Assembly (NCBI RefSeq): GCF_900113255.1
Contig: NZ_FOOR01000002.1
Location: 124,001 to 188,000 of the forward strand
Direction: 5' to 3'
Origin: Novosphingobium sp. CF614
Lineage (GTDB): Bacteria; Pseudomonadota; Alphaproteobacteria; Sphingomonadales; Sphingomonadaceae
Length of the DNA: 64,000 nt
The notes under the pieces are model-generated. The model saw nothing but the letters and a program-made list of their open reading frames with translations. It was not told where the DNA came from and searched no databases. Position numbers and translations under genes: made by a program. Below, piece by piece: positions 25,266 to 34,089 of this stretch (the first letter of the stretch is position 1; every line of letters starts with the position of its first letter).

Positions 25266-27536
25266 TCACCCTTGCGGATGAAGCGCGGCGTGGACCCGGT
25301 CGGGCGCCATCGGCAGATCGCGCAGGCGCTTGCCGGTAGCCCCGTGGATGGCGTTGGCGACGGCGGCCAGCGGCGGCACGATCGGCACTTCGCCCACACC
25401 CTTCACGCCGTAGGGGTGATCGGGATTGGGAACCTCGACCATGACCGTGTCGATCATCGGGACGTCGGAGGCGACCGGCATGCGGTAATCCAGGAACCCC
25501 GCGTTATCCAACCTGCCGCTCGCGCCGTAGACATAGGCCTCGTTCAGCGCCCAGCCGATGCCCTGCACCGCGCCGCCCTGGATCTGGCCTTCCACGTAGT
25601 CGGGGTGGATGGCGGTGCCGACATCCTGGATCGCGGTGTAGCGCACGATCCTGACGTGCCCGGTTTCCGGATCGACCTCCACATCGCAGATGTGGGCACC
25701 GAAACCGGGCAGCCAGCCGGCCGCGTTGATGGCCGAAAGCGCCGCGATCGGACCGCCCGAATGCGATGCGCGCGCGGCGATCTGGCCGGCGGTCGCCCGC
25801 GTTCCGGCTTTTTCGCCGGCGATGCAGACCGCTTCGCCGTCACTCCACTCGACGCTGCCCGCCGGCACGTTCCATTGCCGCGCCGCACGCTCGCACAGCG
25901 TCCGGCGGACCGCCTGCGCGGCCTCGACGACGGCCTTGCCGGTGGCGAAAGTGGTGCGGCTGCCGCCCGTCACCATCGACACGCCGATCGAAGCGGTATC
26001 GGCGACGATGCAGCGCACCTGCTGGTAGGGCACGTCCAGCACTTCCGCCGCCATGATCGCCATCGCGGCGCGGCTGCCGCCGATGTCCGGGCTTCCGGTC
26101 GCGACCGTGAAAGTGCCGTCCTCGGCCAGGCTGACGACCACGGTCGAAGGCCCGCCGTAGTTGCCCCAGTAGCCGCCGGCGATGCCGCGCCCCTGGTTGG
26201 GGCCGAGCGGCGCCGACCAGTGCGGGTGCGCCTTGGCGGCTTCCAGGCATTCGATCCAGCCGATCCGGCCCCAGGGCACGCCCGAGGTCTGGGGATCGCC
26301 CTGCGCCGCCGCGTTCCTCAGCCGCAGTTCGAGCGGATCGATGCCCAGCTTGCCGGCCAGTTCGTCGATCGCGCTTTCGACCGCGAAGTTGACTTGCGGC
26401 GCGCCCGGCGCGCGATAGGCCTTGGCGGCGGGGCGGTTGCACAGCACTTCGGTGCCGATGACGCGGGTATTGGCGATGCGATAATGCCCGATCGCGGAAG
26501 CCACGCCGGCCGCCGCGTCGATCGCCGGAAAGGCGCCGGAGTGGTACTTGAACTCGACATAGGCGGCCTTGAACAGGCCCTGGGCATCGGCGCCGATGCG
26601 CACCTCGATGATCGCGCCCGGCGCCGGGCCGGAGGCGCGGAACACCTCGTCGCGGGTCATCGCCAGGCGCACCGGCCGGCCCGACTTGCGCGAGAGGATC
26701 ATCGCCACCGGCTCCAGGTAGACGGTGGTCTTGCCGCCGAAGCCGCCGCCGATCTCAAGCGGCATGACGCGGATGTCCGCTTGCGGGATCGCCAGCACCG
26801 AGGCGGTGAGCGCGCGCACCGCGAAGTGCCCCTGGGTCGAACACCAGATCTGCGCCTGCCCATCCGCGTTCCACGAGGCGACGCAAGCATGCGGTTCGAT
26901 GTAGCCTTGGTGGACCGGCTCCATCGTGTAGCGCCCCGAAACGGTGAACGCGGCATTCGCCAGCGCGGCATCGACATCGCCGAAGCCCATCTCCAGCCGC
27001 ATCGAGGCGTTGGAGGGCTTTTCCGGCCGGGGCTCCACCCCTTTGGTGAACATGTCCGCGTGAAGCAGCGGCGCGCCTTCGGCCAGCGCTTCCTCGAGCC
27101 CGAGCACGAACGGCAGCTCCTCGTACTCGACCGCGATCAGCGACAGCGCTTCACGGGCGATCTCCGGCGTCGTCGCGGCGACAGCGGCCACCGCGTGGCC
27201 TTCGTAAAGCACTTTGTCGAACGCGAGGCAGTTGCGCGCGACATGGATGATGTCAGAGGCCCCCTCGCCCACGTGCATGACCAGCGATTGCAGGGTCGGG
27301 AAATCGCGGCCCGTCGCCACCGCCTTGACGCCGGCGAGCGCTTCCGCCTTCCGGGTATCGATCGAGGCGATCCGGGCGTGGGGATGCGGGCTCCTGAGGA
27401 TCGCGCCCCAGAGCATGCCAGGCGCCTTGAAATCGGGCCCGTAGAGCGCTTTGCCGGTAACTTTGTCGACCCCGTCCGGGCGCACCGGCCGCGTGCCGAC
27501 GTGGCGAAACTGCTTGATCGTCACGGGCGCGTTCAT
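25266..27536 (-). CDS. Xanthine dehydrogenase-family molybdenum-binding subunit (CoxL/XdhA type)
   Basis: The catalytic subunit of a molybdenum hydroxylase, 756 residues. Features are the N-terminal RPVRPDGVDKVTGKALYGPDF, the Moco-binding segments EIGGGFGGKT and AYRAPGAPQ, TGSPDIGGSRAAMAIMAAEV, and a C-terminal GVKGVGE whose Glu716 is the expected catalytic base. The enzyme hydroxylates a carbon next to nitrogen in a heterocycle or aldehyde; the substrate is unknown, and carbon monoxide oxidation is unlikely because the CoxL active-site loop AYRCSFR is absent. ATG 27536 overlaps the Fe-S subunit stop by 4 bp. Confidence 0.93.
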   Translation of the reverse strand: MNAPVTIKQFRHVGTRPVRPDGVDKVTGKALYGPDFKAPGMLWGAILRSPHPHARIASIDTRKAEALAGVKAVATGRDFPTLQSLVMHVGEGASDIIHVARNCLAFDKVLYEGHAVAAVAATTPEIAREALSLIAVEYEELPFVLGLEEALAEGAPLLHADMFTKGVEPRPEKPSNASMRLEMGFGDVDAALANAAFTVSGRYTMEPVHQGYIEPHACVASWNADGQAQIWCSTQGHFAVRALTASVLAIPQADIRVMPLEIGGGFGGKTTVYLEPVAMILSRKSGRPVRLAMTRDEVFRASGPAPGAIIEVRIGADAQGLFKAAYVEFKYHSGAFPAIDAAAGVASAIGHYRIANTRVIGTEVLCNRPAAKAYRAPGAPQVNFAVESAIDELAGKLGIDPLELRLRNAAAQGDPQTSGVPWGRIGWIECLEAAKAHPHWSAPLGPNQGRGIAGGYWGNYGGPSTVVVSLAEDGTFTVATGSPDIGGSRAAMAIMAAEVLDVPYQQVRCIVADTASIGVSMVTGGSRTTFATGKAVVEAAQAVRRTLCERAARQWNVPAGSVEWSDGEAVCIAGEKAGTRATAGQIAARASHSGGPIAALSAINAAGWLPGFGAHICDVEVDPETGHVRIVRYTAIQDVGTAIHPDYVEGQIQGGAVQGIGWALNEAYVYGASGRLDNAGFLDYRMPVASDVPMIDTVMVEVPNPDHPYGVKGVGEVPIVPPLAAVANAIHGATGKRLRDLPMAPDRVHAALHPQG

Positions 27537-28021
27537 GCGGGCGTCCTTTCCTGGCGAAGCTGCGCCCCGGCATCCATCACCGCGCGCACGATCTTGTCAT
27601 ATCCGGTGCAGCGGCACAGGTTGCCGGCCAGCCAGTAGCGCACCTCGGTCTCGGTGGGGTCCGGATTGCGATCGAGCAGCGCCTTGGCGGCGACGATGAA
27701 GCCCGGCGTACAGAATCCGCATTGCAGCGCGGCGTGTTCGAGGAACTTCTGCTGCACCGGATGCAGCACCGATCCTTCGGCGACACCCTCTATGGTCCGG
27801 ACGGCGCGCCCTTCGGCCTCGGCGGCGAAGACCAGGCAGGAGCAGACCATCTCGCCATCGAGCACCACCGTGCAGGCCCCGCAGTCACCCGAACCGCAGC
27901 CTTCCTTGGAGCCGGTCAGGCCCAGGCTATCGCGCAAGGCATCGAGCAGCGAGGCGGCGGGATCGCAGAGGAACTCGGCGGCGTCGCCGTTGACGGTGGT
28001 GGAAACGTGAATACGGCTCAT
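27533..28021 (-). CDS. Molybdenum hydroxylase [2Fe-2S] subunit
   Basis: The electron-transfer small subunit (162 aa) that passes electrons from the Mo centre to FAD. The plant-type cluster motif has Cys42, Cys47, Cys50 and Cys60 or Cys62 (GCGSGDCGACTVVLDGEMVCSC). The second, helical cluster has Cys101 and Cys104 (CGFCTPGF) and Cys136 and Cys138 (LCRCTGYDKIV). ATG 28021 overlaps the FAD-subunit stop, and its own stop overlaps the large-subunit start, so all three are coupled in M-S-L order. Confidence 0.95.
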   Translation of the reverse strand: MSRIHVSTTVNGDAAEFLCDPAASLLDALRDSLGLTGSKEGCGSGDCGACTVVLDGEMVCSCLVFAAEAEGRAVRTIEGVAEGSVLHPVQQKFLEHAALQCGFCTPGFIVAAKALLDRNPDPTETEVRYWLAGNLCRCTGYDKIVRAVMDAGAQLRQERTPA

Positions 28022-28899
28022 CGGCTGATACCTCGAACGGCTTGGGCCCGACCGGCGGCGATCAGGGCGGCGCGGCGGGCCAGCACGCCGGCCATGGCCT
28101 TGCGGTAGGAGACGGTGCCGCGCTTGTCGTCGATCGGGTTGCTGGCGGCCTGCACCGCCCGCGACATCGCGGCCAGCACATCGTCGTCCAGCCGCGATCC
28201 GACCAGCGCCGCGCCCGCTTCCTCCACCAGCATGACCGTCGGCCCGACCGCGCCGAGCACCACGCGCGCCGCCATGCAGGTGCCCGCCGCGTCGAGCACG
28301 AGGCAAACGCCGGTGCCGACCACGGCGATATCCATCTCGGTGCGCGGGGTGGCGCGCAAGTAGGCATCGCCCCCGCCTTCGCGCGGGACCGGCAGGCGGA
28401 ATTCGACCACGAACTCACCGGGCCCGAGCGAGGTGCGCCCCGGCGCCACCGGAACCGCCTCCACCGGAACCTGGCGCACGCCGCCGGGCCCGGCGATCAC
28501 GCAAGTCGCCCCGGCCGCCACCAGCGCGGGGACGCTGTCGGCCGCCGGCGAGGCGTTGCAAAGGTTGCCGGCCATCGTCGCGCGGTTGCGGACCTGCACC
28601 GAGCCGATCAGGTTCGCCGCCTCGACCACGCCGGGCCAGGCCGCCGAAAACGCCGCATCCCCCTTGAGCGCGGAGCACGGAGTCGCCGCGCCGATGACGA
28701 ACACATCGCCCTCGCGCCGCACGCCGGACATGCCCTCGATACGCTTGAGGTCGATGACGGCACCCGGAGCGATGCGGCCCGAACGCATCTGCACGATCAG
28801 GTCGGTTCCTCCCCCCAGCGGCAGCGCCGAGGGATCGGCGGCGAGCAGGGCGATCGCCCCGGTTATGGTATCGGGTGCATGGTAGGCTGGTGACGGCAT
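28018..28899 (-). CDS. Molybdenum hydroxylase FAD-binding subunit (CoxM type)
   Basis: A 293-residue flavoprotein subunit. FAD pyrophosphate-binding motifs are PLGGGTDLIVQMRSG near residues 27-41 and RNRATMAGNLCNASPAADSVPALVA near 105-128. The C-terminal domain (YRKAMAGVLARRAAL) is typical of CO dehydrogenase flavoprotein-type subunits. It passes electrons onward to NAD+ or a membrane acceptor. It is the first gene of the minus-strand hydroxylase operon, with 312 bp of non-coding sequence upstream. Confidence 0.93.
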   Translation of the reverse strand: MPSPAYHAPDTITGAIALLAADPSALPLGGGTDLIVQMRSGRIAPGAVIDLKRIEGMSGVRREGDVFVIGAATPCSALKGDAAFSAAWPGVVEAANLIGSVQVRNRATMAGNLCNASPAADSVPALVAAGATCVIAGPGGVRQVPVEAVPVAPGRTSLGPGEFVVEFRLPVPREGGGDAYLRATPRTEMDIAVVGTGVCLVLDAAGTCMAARVVLGAVGPTVMLVEEAGAALVGSRLDDDVLAAMSRAVQAASNPIDDKRGTVSYRKAMAGVLARRAALIAAGRAQAVRGISR

Positions 28900-29211
28900 T
28901 GCGCTTTCCCGCCGGCCGATCCGGCCCCTGGAAGGTTGGACCTCCCCGGGGATTCGTCAACCGCCTTTGAGGTGTGTTGATATTTGGCCCGTGCGAAACC
29001 GTTAACCCCGGCCTGACCGATGCCGGGCCCCGGGAACGAGGCTCAATCTCCGTGCTTCGCCGTTGCAGGTCGACGAAGGGAAGGCATCGTGGGCCCGGCC
29101 CCGGCGGCGACAATCGAGGCGACAATCGAACTGCCCTTGCGCGCGGATTGCGGTATGCTCCGCCCGAATTCGCGCCCTGGTCCCCATTGACGCGAAGAAG
29201 GGAGATCTGCG
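28900..29211. other. Non-coding divergent promoter region
   Basis: This gap separates the divergent hydroxylase operon and the nuclease-like gene. I find no ORF, RNA or repeat in it; it should hold the two promoters, but no convincing -35/-10 pair or operator could be chosen. Confidence 0.5.
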
Positions 29212-29844
29212 ATGCCGTTGGAACCCTATCAGATCCTCACCAATTCCCTGATGGCGATGCGGCCGGGCAGCGACGACTGGGGCGGCGTTCTCCACGAACT
29301 CGAAGCGATCTGGCGGCAGCGCTATCCCAAGCGAAGCCTGGACTCCTGGAATCCCGCCACAAGGACGGGCAAGCGGGCCGCTTCCGATCTCGTCTGGGTA
29401 AGCCTCAACGAATTCGGCATGCTGGACAAGCATGGCATCGCCTACCTTTTCGACATCGTCGGCGAACGCCTGGTCGGCGCCTACATGGTGAGCCAGGGCA
29501 AGAACCCGGTTTCCCGCAAGGGCGAGCCGGACGATCGGCTCAAAGGGCATCCGCTCCACGATTCGTCGCTGTTCGACCGCGGCCACACCATCGCCCACAC
29601 GCTGGGCGGCGGCTGCGACATCAACGTCGTGGCGCAGAACAGCACCGTGAACCGCAGCGGGCGCCGAAGCATGGCGACCGGCTTCCGCACGCTGGAGCGG
29701 CGGGCCGTGGAAACGCCGGGTTCGCTCTATTTCGTCCACTGGCTCTATACCGGCGCGACCGGAGGCGAACAGGTTCCCACCGGCGTCGAGCAGGGCCTGC
29801 TGCTGCCCCGCCAGGCCCCCGAAGTCTACCGCTTCGACAACTGA
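29212..29844 (+). CDS. Putative DNA/RNA non-specific endonuclease-like protein (NS_2 type motif)
   Basis: A 210-residue protein without a signal peptide. The central segment FDRGHTIAHTLGGGCDINVVAQNSTVNRSG (D122, R123, G124, H125, N138, Q142, N143, N147) matches the pattern of the beta-beta-alpha-metal endonuclease NS_2 family: a DRGH motif whose His is the general base, then a GG turn and Asn residues that bind the metal. The N-terminal 100 residues are not recognised. A good RBS (AAGGGAG) precedes ATG 29212. No immunity gene or secretion marker is adjacent. The match is by motif only, so activity is unproven. Confidence 0.55.
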   Translation: MPLEPYQILTNSLMAMRPGSDDWGGVLHELEAIWRQRYPKRSLDSWNPATRTGKRAASDLVWVSLNEFGMLDKHGIAYLFDIVGERLVGAYMVSQGKNPVSRKGEPDDRLKGHPLHDSSLFDRGHTIAHTLGGGCDINVVAQNSTVNRSGRRSMATGFRTLERRAVETPGSLYFVHWLYTGATGGEQVPTGVEQGLLLPRQAPEVYRFDN

Positions 29845-29982
29845 CCATGACCGGCGGCGCCGGTGGACGAATGGCGGCGAGCCTGCCCGCCGCGGTTCAC
29901 GTTCGGTGCATTCCTGCTTCATCGCGGCCTCCCTGAAGATCGAGGAAGAACTTGCCATAACGGACATCATGTAGGAAAGAGA

Positions 29983-29999
29983 AAAACCAAATCGGTTTT
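29983..29999. promoter_or_regulatory. Inverted repeat just upstream of the XRE regulator, candidate operator
   Basis: AAAACC (29983-29988) and GGTTTT (29994-29999) are perfect 6-bp arms separated by 5 nt, 14 bp upstream of the GTG start at 30014. XRE regulators often repress their own promoter through such short dyads; binding here is inferred. Confidence 0.4.
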
Positions 30000-30013
30000 A
30001 CAAAGAGGCTCCC

Positions 30014-30586
30014 GTGATTAACCGCATCCGCGACATCCGCCTGCAGAAGGGCCTGACGCTGGCCGATGTCGCCGCCACCTGCCAGCCGCCGACGACCGCG
30101 CAGACGATCGGCCGGCTCGAAACCGGGATGCGCAATCTCTCGCTCACATGGATGAACCGGATCGCCGCCGCGCTGGAAGTGGAGCCCGAACTGCTCCTGC
30201 GCAGCGAGGGGGGCGAACCGCCCCGGATCGTGGCGGTGCTGGGCGAACAGGGCGCCGAGGCCGCGCGCGGCGATATCGAACCGGTGCTGCCCAGCGCGCT
30301 TTCCACCGGCGCCCCGTGGCTGGTGCTGGTGGTCGAGGCGTCCTGCGGCGAATACCGCGCCGGCGACCAGGTCTGGCTGCGCCAATACCCGCCCGAGGAC
30401 GCCGCCCGACTGGTGAACCGCGACGTGTTCGCCCCGCGCCCCGCCGGCCGCTTCGCGTTCGGCCGGCTCCTCGATCAGGAGGAGGGACAGATCGTCCTGC
30501 TGCCCCCCGCCAGCGGCCAACGGCGGATTGCGGTGGAACATCCCCCGTGGCTGGCCGTTGCCGAGATGCTTGTCAGGAAACTCTAA
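30014..30586 (+). CDS. XRE-family transcriptional regulator with LexA/S24-like C-terminal domain
   Basis: A 190-residue regulator. The N-terminal helix-turn-helix covers about residues 3-60 (IRDIRLQKGLTLADVAATCQPPTTAQTIGRLETGMRNLSLTWMNRIAAALEV). The C-terminal part (VEASCGEYRAGDQVWLRQYP, GRFAFGRLLDQEEGQIVLLPPASGQRRIAVE) follows the strand order of S24/LexA-type domains, with Ser at the usual nucleophile position but no clear catalytic Lys, so self-cleavage is doubtful. Start is GTG 30014 with AAAGAGG upstream. It precedes the glycosyltransferase by 24 bp and may be co-transcribed with it. Confidence 0.8.
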   Translation: MINRIRDIRLQKGLTLADVAATCQPPTTAQTIGRLETGMRNLSLTWMNRIAAALEVEPELLLRSEGGEPPRIVAVLGEQGAEAARGDIEPVLPSALSTGAPWLVLVVEASCGEYRAGDQVWLRQYPPEDAARLVNRDVFAPRPAGRFAFGRLLDQEEGQIVLLPPASGQRRIAVEHPPWLAVAEMLVRKL

Positions 30587-30610
30587 AGGGCGCTACGACC
30601 GATCCTGCCC

Positions 30611-31849
30611 ATGCGCATCCTCTCGATCGCCACGCTCTTCCCGAATCCGGTGAAGCCTTCCTTCGGTGTCTTCGTCGGCAATCAGATGCGCGCCGTCGTG
30701 GCGCGCGGCGATATCGAACTGACGATGGTCAGCCCGATCGGCATGCCTCCCTGGCCGTTTTCAACCCGCCCCCCTTATGCCCGCCTGCGCGACATTCCCG
30801 AAGTCAGCGAGGCGGTGGGCATCAAGGTATATTATCCGCGCTTCACGCTGTTCCCGAAGATCGGCGGCGATTCCAATCCGGGGCGCATCGCCGGCGCGGT
30901 GCTGCCCCTGGTGCGCGAACTGCACAAGGAGAAGCCGTTCGATCTTGTCGACGCGCAGTTCTTCTTCCCCGACGGGCCCGCCGCCGCGATCGTCGCGCGC
31001 GCGCTGGGCCTGCCGCTGACGATCAAGTCGCGCGGGGCGGACATCCATTTCTGGGGACAGCGCCCGCGCGCGCTGGAGCAGATGAAGGAGGCGGCCGGGC
31101 AGGCCGCCGGCCTGCTGGCGGTCAGCCAGGCGCTGCGCCAGGACATGATCGACCTGGGCATGCCGGCCGAGCGCATCGGCGTGCATTACACCGGGCTGGA
31201 CCGCGAGAAGTTCCACCCGGTCGAGCGCGGGGCCGCCCGCGCCCTGGTCTCGGCAATGCCTAACCTCGGCATCTGGCCCGAAGGGCCGCTGCTGGTCACT
31301 CCGGGCGCGCTGATCCCGCGCAAGAGCCAGCGCCTGGTGATCGAGGCGCTGGCCCACTTGCCCGACGCCCGGCTCGCGCTGGCCGGCGTGGGCGAGGACG
31401 AGGCGAACCTCCGGGCCCTGGCGAAGCGCCTGGGCCTGTCCGAGCGCGTCCACTTCCTGGGCCTGGTGGGGCACGACCTCCTGCCCCACGTGCTCTGCGC
31501 CGCCGACGTGCTGGTGCTCCCCTCGGCGAGCGAGGGCCTGGCCAACGTCTGGATCGAAGGCCTGGCCTGCGGCACGCCGATCGTCATCCCCGACATCGGC
31601 GGCGCGCGCGAAATCGTGCGGGACGAGACCGCCGGCCGGATCGCCCCGCGCACCCCCCAGGGCATCGCCGACGCGGTGGCCCAGATCCTCGCCGCCCCTC
31701 CCAGCCAGGTCGAGGTGGCCGAAAACGTCAGCCGCTTCAGCTGGGGCGTCAACGCGCAGAACATCGTGCGCTTCTGGAAAGACGTGCTGGACGGCAATCC
31801 GGTGCACGTAGGGGAACCGCCCGCCCTCGCCGAAGCCGCCGAAACCTGA
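30611..31849 (+). CDS. Glycosyltransferase family 4 protein
   Basis: A 412-residue GT-B fold enzyme that transfers a sugar from a nucleotide donor, probably for surface polysaccharide or glycolipid. The N-domain starts MRILSIATLFPNPVKPSFGVFVGNQ and includes DAQFFFPDGPAAAIVARALGLP and SRGADIHFWG. The donor-binding C-domain has TPGALIPRKSQRLVIEALAHLP, the E-x7-E-like PSASEGLANVWIEGLACGTPIV, and GGAREIV. There are no membrane helices. Acceptor and sugar cannot be read from sequence. It converges on nadE. Confidence 0.9.
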   Translation: MRILSIATLFPNPVKPSFGVFVGNQMRAVVARGDIELTMVSPIGMPPWPFSTRPPYARLRDIPEVSEAVGIKVYYPRFTLFPKIGGDSNPGRIAGAVLPLVRELHKEKPFDLVDAQFFFPDGPAAAIVARALGLPLTIKSRGADIHFWGQRPRALEQMKEAAGQAAGLLAVSQALRQDMIDLGMPAERIGVHYTGLDREKFHPVERGAARALVSAMPNLGIWPEGPLLVTPGALIPRKSQRLVIEALAHLPDARLALAGVGEDEANLRALAKRLGLSERVHFLGLVGHDLLPHVLCAADVLVLPSASEGLANVWIEGLACGTPIVIPDIGGAREIVRDETAGRIAPRTPQGIADAVAQILAAPPSQVEVAENVSRFSWGVNAQNIVRFWKDVLDGNPVHVGEPPALAEAAET

Positions 31850-31921
31850 TTCCAAGTCTCTGTGAGCGAGACTCGTCTCCTCCTTCTCTTCCCCTGCGCC
31901 GCCAGGACGGTCGCCGGGACG

Positions 31922-33994
31922 TCAGGGCACGCGCGCGTCCAGTTCGGCCAGCCAGACCGCCGCGCTGGCGTCCGAAGGCGCGCGCCAGTCCCCGCGCGGG
32001 CTGAGCGCGCCGCTGGAGGAGACTTTGGGGCCGTTGGGAATCGCCGAACGCTTGAACTGGCTGAAGGTGAAGAAGCGCCGCAAGAACTTCTCCAGCCAGT
32101 CGCGGATCGTCGCAAGGTCGTATTCGTTCTTGCGGCTTTCCGGAAAGCCGGCCGGCCAGCCGCCCCGCGCCGCCTCGCGCCAGGCGTGCCAGGCAAGGAA
32201 GGCGACTTTCGAGGGCTTCTGTCCGAAGCGCATCACGTGGTGCAGGAAGAAGTCGTTGAGTTCGTAGGGGCCGATCTTCGCCTCGGTGCTCTGGATCGCC
32301 CCGTCGGCGCCGGCCGGCACCAGTTCCGGCGAGATTTCGGTATCCAGGATCGCGAACAGGATCGTGCCCGTCGCCTCGTCGAAACCCCCGGTCGTCGCGC
32401 ACCAGCGGATCAGGTACTGGATCAGCGTCTTGGGTACGCCGGCGTTGACCGCGTAGTGGCTCATCTGGTCCCCCACGCCGTAAGTGCACCAGCCCAGCGC
32501 CAACTCGGACAAGTCGCCGGTGCCGATCACGAAGCCGCCGTGCTGGCTGGCGAGGCGGAACAGGTAGTCGGTGCGCAGGCCGGCCTGGACGTTCTCGAAC
32601 GTGACGTCGTAGACCGGCTCGCCGCCTTCCTTCCCTTTGGCAGCGAAGGCATGGCCGATGTCTTCCAGCATCCGCGTGGCGGCGGGGCGGATGTCGATCT
32701 CCTCCGCCGTGACGCCCACTGCCCGCATCAGCTTCCAGGCGTTGGACCTGGTGCCGTCGCTGGTGCCGAAGCCGGGCATCGTATAGCCGCGGATGAAGCC
32801 GCGCGGCAGGCCGAGCCGGTCGCAGGCCTTGGCGGCGACGATCAGCGCATGGGTGGAATCGAGCCCGCCCGAAACGCCGATCACCATCGAGCACGCGCCC
32901 GTCGATTCGAGCCGCCGCATCACGCCGTCGACCTGGATGTTGAACGCCTCGTAGCAATCGGCGTCCAGCTTGTCGGCGCGGTCGGGCACGAAGGGGAAGC
33001 GGCTGACCGGGCGCACCAGGCCGATGTCGCCGCCGTGCGGCGCATGGCGGAACGGCACGGAACGGAACGTCTCCTCCGGGCGCCCGGCGGCCTCCGCCGC
33101 ATCGTTGAACGTGGGGATGCGCAGCCGGTCCATGACGATCCGCTCGCAATCGATATCGGCCACGCAGAGTTCGGGGTTCAGCGAAAAACGCGCGGATTCG
33201 GCAAGCAGGTCGCCCAGTTCGTAGATCACCCCCTGCCCGTCCCAGGCCAGGTCCGTGGTGCTCTCGCCATGGCCCGCCGCGCAGTAGACGTAGGCCGAGG
33301 CGGTGCGCGCCGATTGCGAGCGGCACAGCATGTGCCGCTCGTCCGACTTGCCGATGACGATGTTGGAGGCCGAAAGGTTGCACAGGATGGTCGCCCCGGC
33401 CAGCGCCCCCAGCGAGGACGGCGGCGTCGCGGCCCAGAAATCCTCGCAGATCTCGATGAAGAAGCGGAAATGCGGCAGGACTTCGGAGGCGAAGACCAGA
33501 TCGGTGCCGAACGGCACGTCCTGCCCGTTCACGCGAATCGCCTGGCTCCGGATCGCCTTGCCGCTGGCGAACCAGCGCTTTTCGTAGAACTCGCGGTAAT
33601 TGGGCAGGTAGGACTTGGGCACCACGCCCAGCAGCCGGCCGTGGGCCACGGCCAGCGCGCAGTTGTAGAGCCGCCCCTTGCGCATCAGCGCGGCGCCGAC
33701 CAGCAGCACCGGCGAAAGTTCGGCGCTGGCCTTGACGATATCGGCGATCGCGCCTTCCACCGCCTCGATCATCGCCGCCTGCAAGTGCAGGTCGTCGATC
33801 GCGTAGGATGACAGGCACAGTTCGGGGAAGACCAGCAGGTCCACATGCGCCGCGTGGGCCCGCCGCGCCTCGGCCAGAACGGCGTCGCGGTTGAAGGCGA
33901 CATCGGCCGTGCGTACTTTCGGCGTGGACGTGGCGACCCGCACGAATCCGTGCTCGTGCATGGCGTGGAAGGGGTGGCTGCGCGCTTCGCTCAT
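31922..33994 (-). CDS. nadE: Glutamine-dependent NAD+ synthetase
   Basis: A 690-residue two-domain enzyme that makes NAD+ from nicotinic acid adenine dinucleotide using glutamine. The nitrilase-type glutaminase domain has Glu58 (FPELCLSSY), Lys127 (PKSYLPNYREFYEKRW) and Cys183 (EICEDFWAA). The synthetase domain has the P-loop GVSGGLDSTHAL near 370, then GFGTSDGTRSNAW and GTGDLSELALGWCTYGVGDQMSHY. ATG 33994 is chosen; further upstream codons are unsupported. It is divergent from sufE with 95 bp between starts. Confidence 0.96.
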   Translation of the reverse strand: MSEARSHPFHAMHEHGFVRVATSTPKVRTADVAFNRDAVLAEARRAHAAHVDLLVFPELCLSSYAIDDLHLQAAMIEAVEGAIADIVKASAELSPVLLVGAALMRKGRLYNCALAVAHGRLLGVVPKSYLPNYREFYEKRWFASGKAIRSQAIRVNGQDVPFGTDLVFASEVLPHFRFFIEICEDFWAATPPSSLGALAGATILCNLSASNIVIGKSDERHMLCRSQSARTASAYVYCAAGHGESTTDLAWDGQGVIYELGDLLAESARFSLNPELCVADIDCERIVMDRLRIPTFNDAAEAAGRPEETFRSVPFRHAPHGGDIGLVRPVSRFPFVPDRADKLDADCYEAFNIQVDGVMRRLESTGACSMVIGVSGGLDSTHALIVAAKACDRLGLPRGFIRGYTMPGFGTSDGTRSNAWKLMRAVGVTAEEIDIRPAATRMLEDIGHAFAAKGKEGGEPVYDVTFENVQAGLRTDYLFRLASQHGGFVIGTGDLSELALGWCTYGVGDQMSHYAVNAGVPKTLIQYLIRWCATTGGFDEATGTILFAILDTEISPELVPAGADGAIQSTEAKIGPYELNDFFLHHVMRFGQKPSKVAFLAWHAWREAARGGWPAGFPESRKNEYDLATIRDWLEKFLRRFFTFSQFKRSAIPNGPKVSSSGALSPRGDWRAPSDASAAVWLAELDARVP

Positions 33995-34089
33995 AGGGCC
34001 ACATTCCCTGACAGGAACGCGCGCCGCTGGCAATCTGCGCCGAGCGAATCCTCTTGCCCGCCGCGCATGTCACCCTAAATGCGAATGCC

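Noticed and set aside
25113..27638. 841-codon plus-strand open frame
   Set aside because: Lies antisense to the Mo-hydroxylase large subunit; composition is Arg/Asp/His-rich shadow sequence typical of high-GC antisense frames, with no family motif.
31862..33811. 649-codon plus-strand open frame
   Set aside because: Antisense to nadE, whose catalytic motifs are all intact on the minus strand.
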